DNA from: Nocardia sp.
Lineage (GTDB): Bacteria > Actinomycetota > Actinomycetes > Mycobacteriales > Mycobacteriaceae
Assembly: GCF_025465275.1 (NCBI RefSeq)
Contig: NZ_JAODNK010000062.1
Span: 1-64,000, forward strand
Direction: 5' to 3'
Length of the DNA stretch: 64,000 nucleotides
Each line of letters begins with the position of its first letter. Positions within the stretch are counted from its first letter, which is position 1. Made by a program: the position numbers and the translations under genes. Positions 1 to 8,412 of the stretch are shown piece after piece. The notes beneath the pieces were generated by a model. That model saw only the letters and a list, made by a program, of their open reading frames with translations, did not search any database and was not told the origin of the DNA.

Positions 1-713
1 TTGTCGGCAGGGATGCGGCAGTCTTCGAAGCGGATCTCGGCGGTGTCGGACGCCTTGATGCCGAGCTTGTGCTCGAGGCGGGACACGGTGAGGCCCTTGG
101 CATCCCGCGGCACCACGAACGACTTGATGGCCGCGCGGCCCGCGGACTTGTCGACCGTCGCCCACACCACGATGTGAGTGGCGCGCGAACCGGCGGTGAC
201 GAAGATCTTGGTGCCGTTGAGCACCCACTCGTCACCGTCGCGGGTGGCGGTGGTGGTTACCGCGGCCGAGTCGGAGCCGAAGGACGGTTCGGTAATGGCC
301 ATGGCGGCCCACACCTTGCCGAAGCGCTGCAGCTGCTCATCGGTGGAGACGGCGGCGATGGCGGCATTGCCGAGACCCTGGTAGGGGATCGACAACATCA
401 GGCCGGCGTCGCCCCAGCAGGTCTCGAGGGCGTTCAGCAGCGCGGACATATTGCCGCCATTGGTGTTTCCGAGGAGCTCCGTGGCGTGCACGTCCTCTTC
501 ACCCTCGGCCTTGCGGCCGCCGGTGGCGCCGGACACGTCGCCACCCGAGGCGGACAGGCCCTCGATCATGGCGGCCATGGTGTCCAGCTCGACCGGATAC
601 TCGTGCTCGGCGAGGTCGTACTTGCGGGACACCGGGCGGAAGATCTCCGCGGCGACCTGGTGGGCCTGGTTTGCGCTGGCCCGAAGCTTCTTGGGGAGTT
701 CGAGATTGATCAT
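1..713 (-). CDS. fadE23: Acyl-CoA dehydrogenase FadE23-like (3' end outside window)
   Basis: FAD-dependent acyl-CoA dehydrogenase of fatty-acid type oxidation. Only the first 237 codons are present; the reading frame runs off the left edge. The family signature AITEPSFGSDS lies near residues 139-149, followed by the beta-domain phrase VLNGTKIFVTAGS. The ATG at 713 has a GGAGAG ribosome site about 8 nt upstream and begins 28 nt behind the fadE24 stop, so the two are one leftward operon. The pair, with a HisN-type phosphatase nearby, matches Rv3139-Rv3140 of M. tuberculosis, known to be isoniazid-induced; the symbol rests on that synteny. The natural substrate cannot be told from sequence. Confidence 0.88.
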   Translation of the reverse strand, partial: MINLELPKKLRASANQAHQVAAEIFRPVSRKYDLAEHEYPVELDTMAAMIEGLSASGGDVSGATGGRKAEGEEDVHATELLGNTNGGNMSALLNALETCWGDAGLMLSIPYQGLGNAAIAAVSTDEQLQRFGKVWAAMAITEPSFGSDSAAVTTTATRDGDEWVLNGTKIFVTAGSRATHIVVWATVDKSAGRAAIKSFVVPRDAKGLTVSRLEHKLGIKASDTAEIRFEDCRIPAD

Positions 714-741
714 GAGTTGTCTCTCCGTTGAGAAGTGCGGG

Positions 742-2130
742 TCAGATGAGGACGACGCCCTCGGCAATGCCGACGGCACGAAGATCGCGGTACCAGCGCT
801 CCACCGGGTGCTCCTTGGTGAAGCCGTGGCCGCCGAGCAGCTGCACGCCGTCCAGGCCGATCTGCATGCCCTTGTCGGTGGCCAGCTTGCGGGCCAGAGC
901 GGCCTCGCGAGCGAACGAAAGACCCTGCTCAGCGCGTGACGCACCCCGCAGGGTCACGAGCCGCAGGCCGTCGAGCTCGATGGCCATATTGGCGACCATG
1001 AAGGCCACCGCCTGACGGTGCGCGATCGGCTCGCCGAACGCCTCCCGCTCCTTCACATACGGAATCACGTAGTCCAGCACGGCCTGACCGGTACCGGTCG
1101 CCAGCGAGGCCCAGCCCAGACGGGCCAGGCGGACGGCATCCGCGTAATCCTCGGAGCGCTGCGCGGTTTCGGCATCACCCAGCAGGGCGTTGGTCGAAAC
1201 AGCGACATTGTCGAGGATCAGGCGACCCAGACCCGCGGCGCGCAGACCCATGCTCGGATCGGCCTCGACGACCAGACCCTGGGTGTCGGACTCGACGATG
1301 AAGAAGGCCGGGCGGCCGTCCAGCTCGGCGGCGACGATGAACAGTTCGGCATCACCGGCAGCCGGAACCAGGCTCTTCACACCGTTGAGACGGTAACCGC
1401 TGGGCGAGCGGGTGGCCTTGGTCTTCAGTGCGAACGGATCGAACAGCGCCTGCGGCTCGGAGATGACGACCGACGCCTGCGGCACACTCTCACCCGCGAA
1501 GGCTGCGAGGTAGGTCTGCTGCTGCGCGTCCGTACCCCACTGGGAAAGGGCGACGGCCACACCGCTCGGAGCCAGCAGCGGCAGCGCCAGACCCATGTCA
1601 CCGTGCGCGAGCGCCTCGGCCACAAGGGAATTGGTGACCGCGCCGCGCTCGGAGGCAGCGCCCTCCAGCTCCTCGGGCACATTGATCAGCGTGATGCCGA
1701 GCTCCGATGCGCGCTCGAGCAGATCGCGCGGGGCCTTGGCGGCATTGTCGGCGTCATAGGCGGCCGGGCGCAGGATCTCGGCGGCGAACTCGCGGACCGT
1801 CTCGACGATCATCTGCTGCTCGTCGGTCGGCGTCAGGTCGAAGTAGTCCTTCTTACGGGACTCGTTGGCGGGCAGCCGCTTCGGGGCGCCACCTCCGGCA
1901 ACCTTTTCGAAGACGCGGGTCGCGGCACCGAGGGTGCGGAAACCGGTCTTGGTGCCCTCGTACGTAATACGCTCGATGGGCTTGCGCAGGTTGTACTTCT
2001 CCGCGAGTTCCGACCCCGTGATGGTCGTCATGACCCGCATGGCTGCGCCCATCCAGTCGCGCTTGACCGGGTTCAGGCCAACGGCGGAGGTATCCGGACG
2101 TCGCGTCTTTGCGGTGTCTCGAGTGCTCAT
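742..2130 (-). CDS. fadE24: Acyl-CoA dehydrogenase FadE24-like
   Basis: Second acyl-CoA dehydrogenase of the operon, 462 aa if the ATG at 2130 is used; a GTG two codons upstream (2136) is the alternative. The N-terminus (SAVGLNPVKRDWMGAAMRV) and the phrase LRKPIERITYEGTKTGF are typical of the FadE24 family and lie ahead of the canonical dehydrogenase fold. The C-terminus carries LLGGHGFTKEHPVERWYRDL, the usual acyl-CoA dehydrogenase end with its YRD element. It is the first gene of the operon and probably acts with FadE23 as a heteromeric dehydrogenase, as many mycobacterial FadE pairs do (inference). Transcription is probably governed by the double palindrome at 2175-2214. Confidence 0.9.
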   Translation of the reverse strand: MSTRDTAKTRRPDTSAVGLNPVKRDWMGAAMRVMTTITGSELAEKYNLRKPIERITYEGTKTGFRTLGAATRVFEKVAGGGAPKRLPANESRKKDYFDLTPTDEQQMIVETVREFAAEILRPAAYDADNAAKAPRDLLERASELGITLINVPEELEGAASERGAVTNSLVAEALAHGDMGLALPLLAPSGVAVALSQWGTDAQQQTYLAAFAGESVPQASVVISEPQALFDPFALKTKATRSPSGYRLNGVKSLVPAAGDAELFIVAAELDGRPAFFIVESDTQGLVVEADPSMGLRAAGLGRLILDNVAVSTNALLGDAETAQRSEDYADAVRLARLGWASLATGTGQAVLDYVIPYVKEREAFGEPIAHRQAVAFMVANMAIELDGLRLVTLRGASRAEQGLSFAREAALARKLATDKGMQIGLDGVQLLGGHGFTKEHPVERWYRDLRAVGIAEGVVLI

Positions 2131-2174
2131 AATCACCAGTTTTCTTGAGTGTGGAGGGTGATCCTGCCCAGCAA

Positions 2175-2214
2175 TCTTACTCCAGAGTAAGACCTATCTT
2201 ACTCCAGAGTAAGA
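2175..2214. promoter_or_regulatory. Two tandem 18-bp palindromic operators upstream of fadE24
   Basis: The palindrome TCTTACTCCAGAGTAAGA (8-bp arms, 2-bp centre) occurs perfectly twice, at 2175-2192 and 2197-2214, centre-to-centre 22 bp, i.e. about two helical turns. On the minus strand each copy also contains TAAGAT, a plausible -10 hexamer, so a bound regulator would block RNA polymerase. The symmetry and size fit a TetR-family dimer site. The site lies 45-84 bp upstream of the fadE24 start. No cognate regulator gene is adjacent. Confidence 0.75.
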
Positions 2215-2369
2215 ACTGTCGTCGAGGCTTGTCTAATCGGCAGGTCAGCGCGGTGGTTCCAGGCGTCTCCAATGCGCCATGGCCAATAGTGAAACAAACT
2301 CCGTTCAAACAGGTTGCGGGTGGGCTACGGTGTCGGCGCAACACTCGCACCAAAATGGAGGTCTATTAC

Positions 2370-2621
2370 ATGAAAACGCTGGTGGGTACTACCGGCGCGA
2401 TAGCCATCGCGCTCTTCCTCGCCGCCCCCGCCGCGAGTGCGGCGGGCATCTCACTCGAGCCCGCGCAGCCGGACGTCGTCGCGCCGATCACTTCCGTGTA
2501 CCAGGCGGGTTCCACCGACGGCACGACCGCGGTGCAGAGCGGTTCGGCCCAGCCGCAGACCGATATCGGCACCGGCTCCGGCCTCGGCAAGACGCAGCTC
2601 GGCTTCGGCCTCTCGGCCTAG
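2370..2621 (+). CDS. Small secreted protein of unknown function
   Basis: An 83-aa protein with a classical Sec signal peptide: MKT start, hydrophobic core GAIAIALFLAAPA and a cleavage site near ASA|AG (residue about 25). The mature part is about 58 aa, polar and rich in Ser, Thr, Gly and Gln, with no cysteines and no recognisable domain. The ATG at 2370 is chosen because TGGAGG lies 9 nt upstream; an earlier in-frame ATG at 2355 would spoil the signal peptide. It reads rightward away from fadE24 and 70 nt ahead of the GT39-like gene. Function unknown; short secreted proteins of this kind are frequent in Nocardia. Confidence 0.7.
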   Translation: MKTLVGTTGAIAIALFLAAPAASAAGISLEPAQPDVVAPITSVYQAGSTDGTTAVQSGSAQPQTDIGTGSGLGKTQLGFGLSA

Positions 2622-2691
2622 AGATCGGACCACGTACCGTCCGGCGTCGGGGACCGCAGCCCCCGCGCCGGATAGCAGCAGATCACACCCG

Positions 2692-4152
2692 ATGTTCACC
2701 AAAGTTCGGCAGAGTGGCGGAATGTACTGGGTGGCGACCATTTTCGCGGCAGTCCTGGCTGGATACTCGAATCGGTACGGCTACCACCGCGACGAGATGT
2801 ACTTCCTGGCGGCGGGGCGCCGGGTGGACTGGGGATATCCGGATCAACCACCGCTGGTGCCGCTGATCGCCCGGGGGATGGCGGCGATCGATTCCAATTC
2901 CTTGATACTGCTACGCATTCCGGCGATCGCCGCAGCCGTTGCCGTCGTGCTATGTGCCGGGTGGATGGCGCGGGAACTGGGTGGGGGACGGGTCGCGCAG
3001 ACACTGTCGGCCGCGGCGGTCGCCTCGTCGGCGCTGCTCATGGCGGCCGGGCATATGCTCGGGACAACCGTGTTCGACCTGGCCGTGTGGTCCGCCGTTA
3101 CGGTGCTGGTACTGCGGCTGGTTCGCGAAGAATCCGATCCGCGATGGTGGCCGGCGGTCGGGGTGCTGGTCGGGATCGGCTTACAGAACAAGGCGCTCGC
3201 AGCAATCCCGGTGCTGGTCCTCGCGGGCGCGCTCGCTGTGACCGGGCCGCGAAAGCTCTTCGCCACCAGATACTTTCCGGTGGCCATCGGTATCGCCGGG
3301 CTGATCGTGCTGCCGTATCTGTGGTGGCAGGCGCGAAATGGCTGGGCGCAGTGGGAGATGAGCCGGGCCATAGCGGGCGGATCGTCGGGCACCTCGAATT
3401 CGCCGATCGCCTTCGTGCTGCTGCAGTTCGGTTTGATGGGCCCGATCCTGGTGCCGCTGTGGATATTCGGTCTGTATTGGTTGTGGCGGCGGCCTCGCTA
3501 CCGGGCATTCGTGCTCACCTACCTGGTGCTGTTCACGGGGTACCTGGTTGCCGGTGGCAAAGCGTATTACCTGGGCGGGATGTATCCACTGCTGCTCGCG
3601 GCCGGGGCGACCGGGCTGGAAGCGAAGCTTGCGAACCATCGAATCCGGCGTGTCGCAGTGGGTTTCGCGATCACGCTCAATGCGGCCGTCTCGGCCCTGC
3701 TGTTTCTACCGGTGCTTCCGGTCGCCACGATTCGCGATTCCCCTGTTCTCGCCATCAATTTCGATGCGGGGGAGACCATCGGCTGGCCGGGGTTCGTGCA
3801 CCAGATCGCCGATGCCCGGGCCCGTTCCGCGCCCGACGCCGAGATTCTCACCGCCAACTACGGCGAGGCCGCGGCCATCGAGCGGTTCGGCGGCACGTAC
3901 CGGTTGCCCACGCCGCACAGTGGCCACAATGCCTATTGGTGGTGGGGTCCACCGGCCGAGGGGCGTCCGGTGCTGACGGTGGGGATCGCCGAGGATCAGT
4001 TGCGGCGACTGTGCTCGGAGCCGGAACTGCTGGGGCACATCGACAACGGGCTCGGCATTCACAATGTAGAACAGGGCAGACCCATCTATCTGTGCCGTGT
4101 GCTCCGAATTTCCTGGGACGCCGCGTGGCCTGCAGTCCGTCACCTCGGATAG
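2692..4152 (+). CDS. GT39/ArnT-like membrane glycosyltransferase
   Basis: Polytopic membrane protein of 486 aa resembling the dolichyl-phosphate-mannose protein mannosyltransferase/ArnT superfamily (GT-C fold). The first extracytoplasmic loop has the catalytic-type Asp-Glu pair in YHRDEMYFLAAGRR, followed by about ten hydrophobic segments and a soluble C-terminal part with NYGEAAAIERFGG and WWWGPP. Family members move a sugar from a polyprenyl-phosphate donor to a protein or lipid on the outer face of the membrane; the acceptor here is unknown. The ATG at 2692 gives the family-typical N-terminus; the open frame extends further upstream but that part is not membrane-like. A clear paralogue lies at 15780-17369, and each has a micro-ORF beside it. 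Confidence 0.82.
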   Translation: MFTKVRQSGGMYWVATIFAAVLAGYSNRYGYHRDEMYFLAAGRRVDWGYPDQPPLVPLIARGMAAIDSNSLILLRIPAIAAAVAVVLCAGWMARELGGGRVAQTLSAAAVASSALLMAAGHMLGTTVFDLAVWSAVTVLVLRLVREESDPRWWPAVGVLVGIGLQNKALAAIPVLVLAGALAVTGPRKLFATRYFPVAIGIAGLIVLPYLWWQARNGWAQWEMSRAIAGGSSGTSNSPIAFVLLQFGLMGPILVPLWIFGLYWLWRRPRYRAFVLTYLVLFTGYLVAGGKAYYLGGMYPLLLAAGATGLEAKLANHRIRRVAVGFAITLNAAVSALLFLPVLPVATIRDSPVLAINFDAGETIGWPGFVHQIADARARSAPDAEILTANYGEAAAIERFGGTYRLPTPHSGHNAYWWWGPPAEGRPVLTVGIAEDQLRRLCSEPELLGHIDNGLGIHNVEQGRPIYLCRVLRISWDAAWPAVRHLG

Positions 4153-4324
4153 TCCGGTTACCCAACGTAATTCCGTATAAACATGCGAAAACGGCTTGTC
4201 TGCACAGTGATTCGCAGCGTGGTGGATCTTGTATAAGCGGGAGTCCGGTACGGTTATTTCGTTTTGATTACTCCAACTGTCAAGTGCCACTACGTTTTTC
4301 GATGAGGCGAAAGGAGGAGTGGTT

Positions 4325-4423
4325 ATGTTGTCAGGACTCGTCTCTGTAGTTACCAGTCTGCTCAGTGGTCTCGTTGGGGTGCTTATCGGCCCCACCAACA
4401 CGGGCGGCGGTGGATCTGCCTAA
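4325..4423 (+). CDS. Hydrophobic 32-residue micro-ORF
   Basis: A 32-codon ORF with an almost ideal ribosome site (AAAGGAGGAG at 4311-4320, 7 nt before ATG) and an intrinsic terminator 20 nt after the stop. The peptide has a 22-residue hydrophobic stretch built from an imperfect repeat (LSGLVSVVTSL then LSGLVGVLIG) and a flexible TNTGGGGSA tail. No charged residue is present. A TATAAG at 4232-4237 could be its -10 box. It could be a single-span membrane peptide, a secreted amphipathic peptide, or a leader; no family is recognised. The strength of initiation and termination signals argues it is a real, highly translated gene. Confidence 0.65.
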   Translation: MLSGLVSVVTSLLSGLVGVLIGPTNTGGGGSA

Positions 4424-4442
4424 CCCGCAACGGCACTAAACG

Positions 4443-4476
4443 CGAACACCCCCGCACTGCAGAGCGGGGGTGTTCG
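4443..4476. terminator. Bidirectional intrinsic terminator
   Basis: Perfect 13-bp stem CGAACACCCCCGC / GCGGGGGTGTTCG with an 8-nt loop, between the rightward micro-ORF and the leftward hisN. Confidence 0.9.
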
Positions 4477-4491
4477 TTCGTTCGGAGTAGA

Positions 4492-5277
4492 TCAGGCCGC
4501 GAGCGCGGCCAGGACCTGGTCCTGCAGATGGGAATTGGTGGCCACCGCGCTGCCGCCGTGCGGGCCCGGATTGCCGTCCAGTGAGGTGAAGGTGCCGCCC
4601 GCCTCCCGGATCAGAATGTCGAGCGCGGCCATATCCCACAGCGAGAGCTCGGGTTCGGTGACGATATCCACCGCGCCCTCCGCCAGCAGGGCGTAGCCGA
4701 AGAAATCGCCGTACCCGCGCACCCGCCACACCTCATCGGTCAGCGCGATCAGCTTCGCGCGTCGGCCGATGGCCCGCCAGCCGGACAGGCTCGACATGGC
4801 CAGACTGGCCGCACCCAGCTCGGCGATCGCCGACACCGAAATGGCCTTCGGCTCCGACTTCTCGAAACTTGTCCACGCACCGGCCTGCGCCGCCGCCCAC
4901 CAGCGCCGCGACAGCGCCGGGGCGCTCACCACGCCGACCACCGGTACGCCGTCCTCCAGCAGGGAGATGAGCGAAGCCCACACCGGCACACCGCGCACGA
5001 AATTCTTGGTGCCGTCGATGGGATCGATCACCCACTGCCGGCCGTGGAATTCGACATCCCCGCCGAATTCCTCACCGAGCACCAGATCGCCCGGGCGCTC
5101 CGCGCTCAGCACGTCCCGAATCATGCGCTCCACGGCCAGATCGGCATCCGAGACCGGGGTCAGATCCGGCTTCGAATCGATCTTCAGATCGAGCGCACCG
5201 AACCGCTCACGAGTTATGGCGTCGGCCGCGTCGGCCAGCCGCAAGGCAAGTTCGAGATCACTGGAGTAGGTGGTCAC
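4492..5277 (-). CDS. hisN: HisN-type histidinol-phosphatase / inositol-monophosphatase family
   Basis: A 261-aa Mg2+-dependent phosphatase of the inositol monophosphatase family. The metal-binding motifs are all present: GEEFGG (about residue 73), DPIDGTKNF (about 90) and WDMAALD (about 214). The nearest known relative by context is Rv3137 of M. tuberculosis, next to fadE24, identified as the histidinol-phosphate phosphatase of histidine biosynthesis. The GTG at 5277 (protein starting [16 protein letters not shown]) is preferred because the open frame upstream has a composition unlike the family. It is convergent with the upstream gene cluster and transcribed leftward. Confidence 0.85.
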   Translation of the reverse strand: MTTYSSDLELALRLADAADAITRERFGALDLKIDSKPDLTPVSDADLAVERMIRDVLSAERPGDLVLGEEFGGDVEFHGRQWVIDPIDGTKNFVRGVPVWASLISLLEDGVPVVGVVSAPALSRRWWAAAQAGAWTSFEKSEPKAISVSAIAELGAASLAMSSLSGWRAIGRRAKLIALTDEVWRVRGYGDFFGYALLAEGAVDIVTEPELSLWDMAALDILIREAGGTFTSLDGNPGPHGGSAVATNSHLQDQVLAALAA

Positions 5278-5359
5278 CCGGGAAACGTTAGCCGTTGCCG
5301 GCAGCCACCGCGCGTCGGCGGCAAACTTCCCGCACCCTCCCGGCCCGGTATCGAACGAG

Positions 5360-5956
5360 CTAAACGGAAACCGGGAGTTCGCGGGCCGCGGTAAGAGCGC
5401 CTGCCCACCAGAACAATTGGTCGAGCATGGAGGCGGCCGCACGCTCGAATTCGGCGGGATCGATGAGCTGTCCGTCCGGGCCGAACAGCAGGAAGTAGCG
5501 GGGGAACGAAACATACTCGCGGACGGTGTGGGCATTGAGTTCATTGAGCACCGTGCGCAGGTGCTCGATCGCCATCAGACCACCGCTCTTACCGCTGTAG
5601 CCGACGAAGCCGACGGTCTTGCGGTCCCACTGCGTGAAATGCCAGTCGATCGCGGCCTTCAGCGCTGCCGGATAGCTGCGATTGATATCGGGAGTGACGA
5701 TGACAATGGCATCGGCCGCGCCCAGGCGTTCGGTCAGATCGACCATGCCGTCCGGCCGCACCGGATTCGGCTCCATCAGCGGTGAGACGGCGGGCAGCGC
5801 CAGCGGCAGGTCCATCTCCGCCAGATCGATCACATCGACCTCGAAAGCGCCGTGCTCGCGCGCCTGCCCGGCGAACCAGTTCGCGACCACGGGACCGAAC
5901 CGGCCCTCCCGGACGCTGCCGATGATCACCGCGAGGCGCAGAGGCGTGCTGGTCAT
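5360..5956 (-). CDS. NAD(P)H-dependent FMN reductase family protein
   Basis: A 198-aa flavodoxin-like protein. The FMN phosphate loop GSVREGRFG is near residue 12, the second flavin contact [18 protein letters not shown] near 84, and [10 protein letters not shown] near 115. The family reduces FMN or quinones/azo compounds with NAD(P)H in the cytosol. The ATG at 5956 has a strong AAGGAG site 7 nt upstream. The Asn-Arg in DINRSYP replaces the more common E(Y/H)NGS, a small departure. It is divergent from an XRE regulator across 142 nt, so the regulator probably controls it (inference). Confidence 0.88.
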   Translation of the reverse strand: MTSTPLRLAVIIGSVREGRFGPVVANWFAGQAREHGAFEVDVIDLAEMDLPLALPAVSPLMEPNPVRPDGMVDLTERLGAADAIVIVTPDINRSYPAALKAAIDWHFTQWDRKTVGFVGYSGKSGGLMAIEHLRTVLNELNAHTVREYVSFPRYFLLFGPDGQLIDPAEFERAAASMLDQLFWWAGALTAARELPVSV

Positions 5957-6098
5957 GAGGGTCTCCTTCACGAGTTGCGGCGACCGGATCGGCCGCTGTC
6001 CGCAACTGTGCCGCGCACCGATACCGGTAGGGAGACCGCGCTGAGAGTGGTAGTGGCAGGGACACTTTCCCGCTTGCCTCTCTTGGTACCGTCGAGAG

Positions 6099-6956
6099 GT
6101 GAGCGATAACGAGTTGGGCCTGTTCTTGCGCATTCGGCGCGAGGCGGTCCCGCCTGCACAGGTGGGCCTGCCCGCCGGTGCGCGTCGCCGCACGCCCGGC
6201 CTGCGCAGATCCGAGCTCGCGACGCTCGCCGGGGTGAGCGTCGAATACATCACCAGGCTGGAGCAGGGACGCGATCGCCATCCCTCCTCGGCGGTGCTCG
6301 CGGCGCTCTCGGACGCGCTCGGAATGACCTCGACCGAACGCGTGTACCTGCATCGGCTGGCCAAGGCGCAGTCGCCCGGATTCACCTGCAACGGCACCAT
6401 GCAGCCCACCCGCGTGGTGCGCCCCGCGGTGCTGGCCATCCTCGACCAGCTCGAGCCCGCCCCCGCAGCCGTGGTCAACCGGGCCAGCGAGATCGTGGCG
6501 TGCACGGCGGGTTACCGCCGGCTCATGGGCCCGACCGGACTCTTCGACGAGGGTGAACCGGCCAATTTCGCCCGGTACATCTTCACCGACCCCCGCGCCC
6601 GGGAGGCCCACCCGGACTGGGAGCACACCGCCGACAAGGTGGTCGCCAACCTCAAAGTCGGCCCGTTCCGCTCGGACCCCGTCGTCTCCGCTCTGGTCGA
6701 TGAGCTGACGCTCACCGCGGGCCCGGAATTCAGCGGCCGGCTCAGCCGCATCTCCGGCCTGCCCGAGGCCAGTCGGGTGGACCGCCTGATCCACCCCGAG
6801 GTGGGCCTGCTCCGGCTGGCCTTCGAATCCCTCGAACTCTCCGCCGACGATGATCAGCGGCTGATCGTTCAGCTCCCCGCCGACGATGCCACCGCCGAGG
6901 CCCTCGATCGCCTCATCGGCCGCAAGCCGGGCAGCCTGCGCGCAGTCGCCGGTTGA
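6099..6956 (+). CDS. XRE-family transcriptional regulator (MmyB-like)
   Basis: A 285-aa regulator. The N-terminal helix-turn-helix spans about residues 8-75 (RSELATLAGVSVEYITRLEQGRDRHPS), followed by a MmyB-like PAS-type ligand-binding domain beginning near PAPAAVVNRASEIVACTAGYR. These proteins usually sit next to and control a single oxidoreductase gene, as here with the divergent FMN reductase. The GTG at 6099 (GAGAGGTGAGC) is used as the start. End at 6956 leaves a long gap before prfB containing a strong hairpin. Confidence 0.88.
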   Translation: MSDNELGLFLRIRREAVPPAQVGLPAGARRRTPGLRRSELATLAGVSVEYITRLEQGRDRHPSSAVLAALSDALGMTSTERVYLHRLAKAQSPGFTCNGTMQPTRVVRPAVLAILDQLEPAPAAVVNRASEIVACTAGYRRLMGPTGLFDEGEPANFARYIFTDPRAREAHPDWEHTADKVVANLKVGPFRSDPVVSALVDELTLTAGPEFSGRLSRISGLPEASRVDRLIHPEVGLLRLAFESLELSADDDQRLIVQLPADDATAEALDRLIGRKPGSLRAVAG

Positions 6957-7285
6957 CTGGCCCGCGGCGGGGACTCGTCGCGGTATCCGCCTGAGTTCGG
7001 TGCTCTACCAGCGATTTTCGGGCCACGCCTCCCCGTGGGCGCAGCAAGTTGTGGCCGACATCGCAACGCGTTGCCGCGATTGCGGAGTGGCCAGGGCGCG
7101 CACCGGCCGTGGCCGGTGCGCTCTGCCCCGCCTTGATCGGCGCGCGGTGTTCTTTCGGCAGAACCGAGGGCACCGTGCCGCCCCACGCACTTCTCCGGCG
7201 GCAATGCCCGCCCGCCGACCGCGGCGCACGCGGCCGATCTCCCTTTGTTTCGCCGACCTGGAAGGGGGCGGTAGCCTTGGCAACC
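6957..7285. other. Gene-free stretch before prfB with strong hairpin
   Basis: No convincing gene. At 7098-7121 an almost loop-less inverted repeat GCGCACCGGCC-GT-GGCCGGTGCGC occurs; it has no T-tract and could end the XRE transcript or act in the prfB leader. The prfB ribosome site AAGGGGGCGG is at 7262-7271. Confidence 0.5.
7098..7121. terminator. Near loop-less hairpin downstream of XRE gene
   Basis: GCGCACCGGCC / GGCCGGTGCGC perfect 11-bp arms separated by GT; no T-tract, so termination role is only possible. Confidence 0.55.
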
Positions 7286-8410
7286 GTGCATCCTGACGTA
7301 TCCGCTGACCTGGCCGAACTCGACTCGACTCTGAAGACTGTGGAGTCGGTGCTCGATATCGACGAGCTGATTCGGCGGATCGACGAGCTGGAACACCAGG
7401 CGGCGGACCCGGACCTGTGGAACGACCAGGACCATGCGCAGGCCGTTACCAGCGAACTCTCGCACGCCCAGAGCGAATTGCGGCGGGTCCAGGAGCTGCG
7501 GCAGCGGCTCGAAGACCTGCCTGTGCTGTACGAGCTGGCCGAGGACGAGGAGGGTGACGCTCGCGCGTCCGCCCTCGCCGACGCCGACGCCGAACGATCC
7601 GCCCTGCACGGCGATGTGGAGGCCCTCGAGGTTCGGACCCTGCTGTCGGGGCAATACGACAAGCGTGAAGCGCTCGTCAATATTCGCTCGGGTGCGGGTG
7701 GCGTCGACGCCGCCGACTGGGCCCAGATGCTGATGCGCATGTACGTGCGCTGGGCCGAGCGGCACAAGTACCAGGTCGAAATCTACGACACCTCCTATGC
7801 GGAAGAGGCGGGCATCAAGTCCGCCACCTTCGCCGTCAAGTCGCCTTACGCATACGGCACGCTGTCGGTGGAGATGGGCACGCACCGGCTGGTGCGCATC
7901 AGCCCGTTCGACAACCAGGGCCGCCGCCAGACCTCCTTCGCCGAGGTCGAGGTGCTGCCCGTGGTCGAGACCACCGACCACATCGAGATTCCGGACGGTG
8001 AGATCCGCGTCGACGTGTATCGCTCCTCGGGTCCCGGTGGTCAGTCTGTCAACACCACCGACTCGGCGGTGCGCCTGACGCACATTCCGACCGGCATCGT
8101 CGTCACCTGCCAGAACGAGAAATCGCAGCTGCAGAACAAGATTTCGGCCATGCGCGTGCTGCAGGCCAAGCTGCTCGAGCGCAAGCGGCAGGAGGAGCGC
8201 GCCACCATGGACGCGCTCAAGACCAATGAGGGCGCGTCCTGGGGCAACCAGATGCGTTCGTACGTCCTGCACCCGTACCAGATGGTCAAGGATCTGCGGA
8301 CCAACTACGAGGTCAACAATCCCTCCGCTGTGCTCGACGGTGACATCGACGCCTTCATCGAATCCGGCATCCGCTGGCGTATGCGGGAGCAGTCGACTAC
8401 CCAGGGGTAA
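7286..8410 (+). CDS. prfB: Peptide chain release factor 2
   Basis: Class-I release factor that recognises UGA and UAA and triggers hydrolysis of peptidyl-tRNA; 374 aa. The codon-recognition tripeptide SPF is at residues 206-208 and the catalytic GGQ at 251-253 within [17 protein letters not shown], which together identify RF2 rather than RF1. The N-terminal coiled-coil region precedes. The frame is continuous, so the programmed +1 frameshift of E. coli prfB is absent. The GTG at 7286 gives the family N-terminus ([12 protein letters not shown]); a TTG at 7277 is better spaced from the AAGGGGG site and may be the real start. First gene of the block prfB-mscS-like-ftsEX. Confidence 0.96.
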   Translation: MHPDVSADLAELDSTLKTVESVLDIDELIRRIDELEHQAADPDLWNDQDHAQAVTSELSHAQSELRRVQELRQRLEDLPVLYELAEDEEGDARASALADADAERSALHGDVEALEVRTLLSGQYDKREALVNIRSGAGGVDAADWAQMLMRMYVRWAERHKYQVEIYDTSYAEEAGIKSATFAVKSPYAYGTLSVEMGTHRLVRISPFDNQGRRQTSFAEVEVLPVVETTDHIEIPDGEIRVDVYRSSGPGGQSVNTTDSAVRLTHIPTGIVVTCQNEKSQLQNKISAMRVLQAKLLERKRQEERATMDALKTNEGASWGNQMRSYVLHPYQMVKDLRTNYEVNNPSAVLDGDIDAFIESGIRWRMREQSTTQG

Positions 8411-8412
8411 AT

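Noticed and set aside
1018..2148. Long open frame opposite fadE24 (plus strand)
   Set aside because: Arises from GC-rich third positions of the real gene; composition Arg/Gly/Gln-rich with no domain.
7286..8410. Programmed +1 frameshift in prfB as in E. coli
   Set aside because: The reading frame is continuous from the start to GGQ; no internal UGA or slippery CUU-UGA site.
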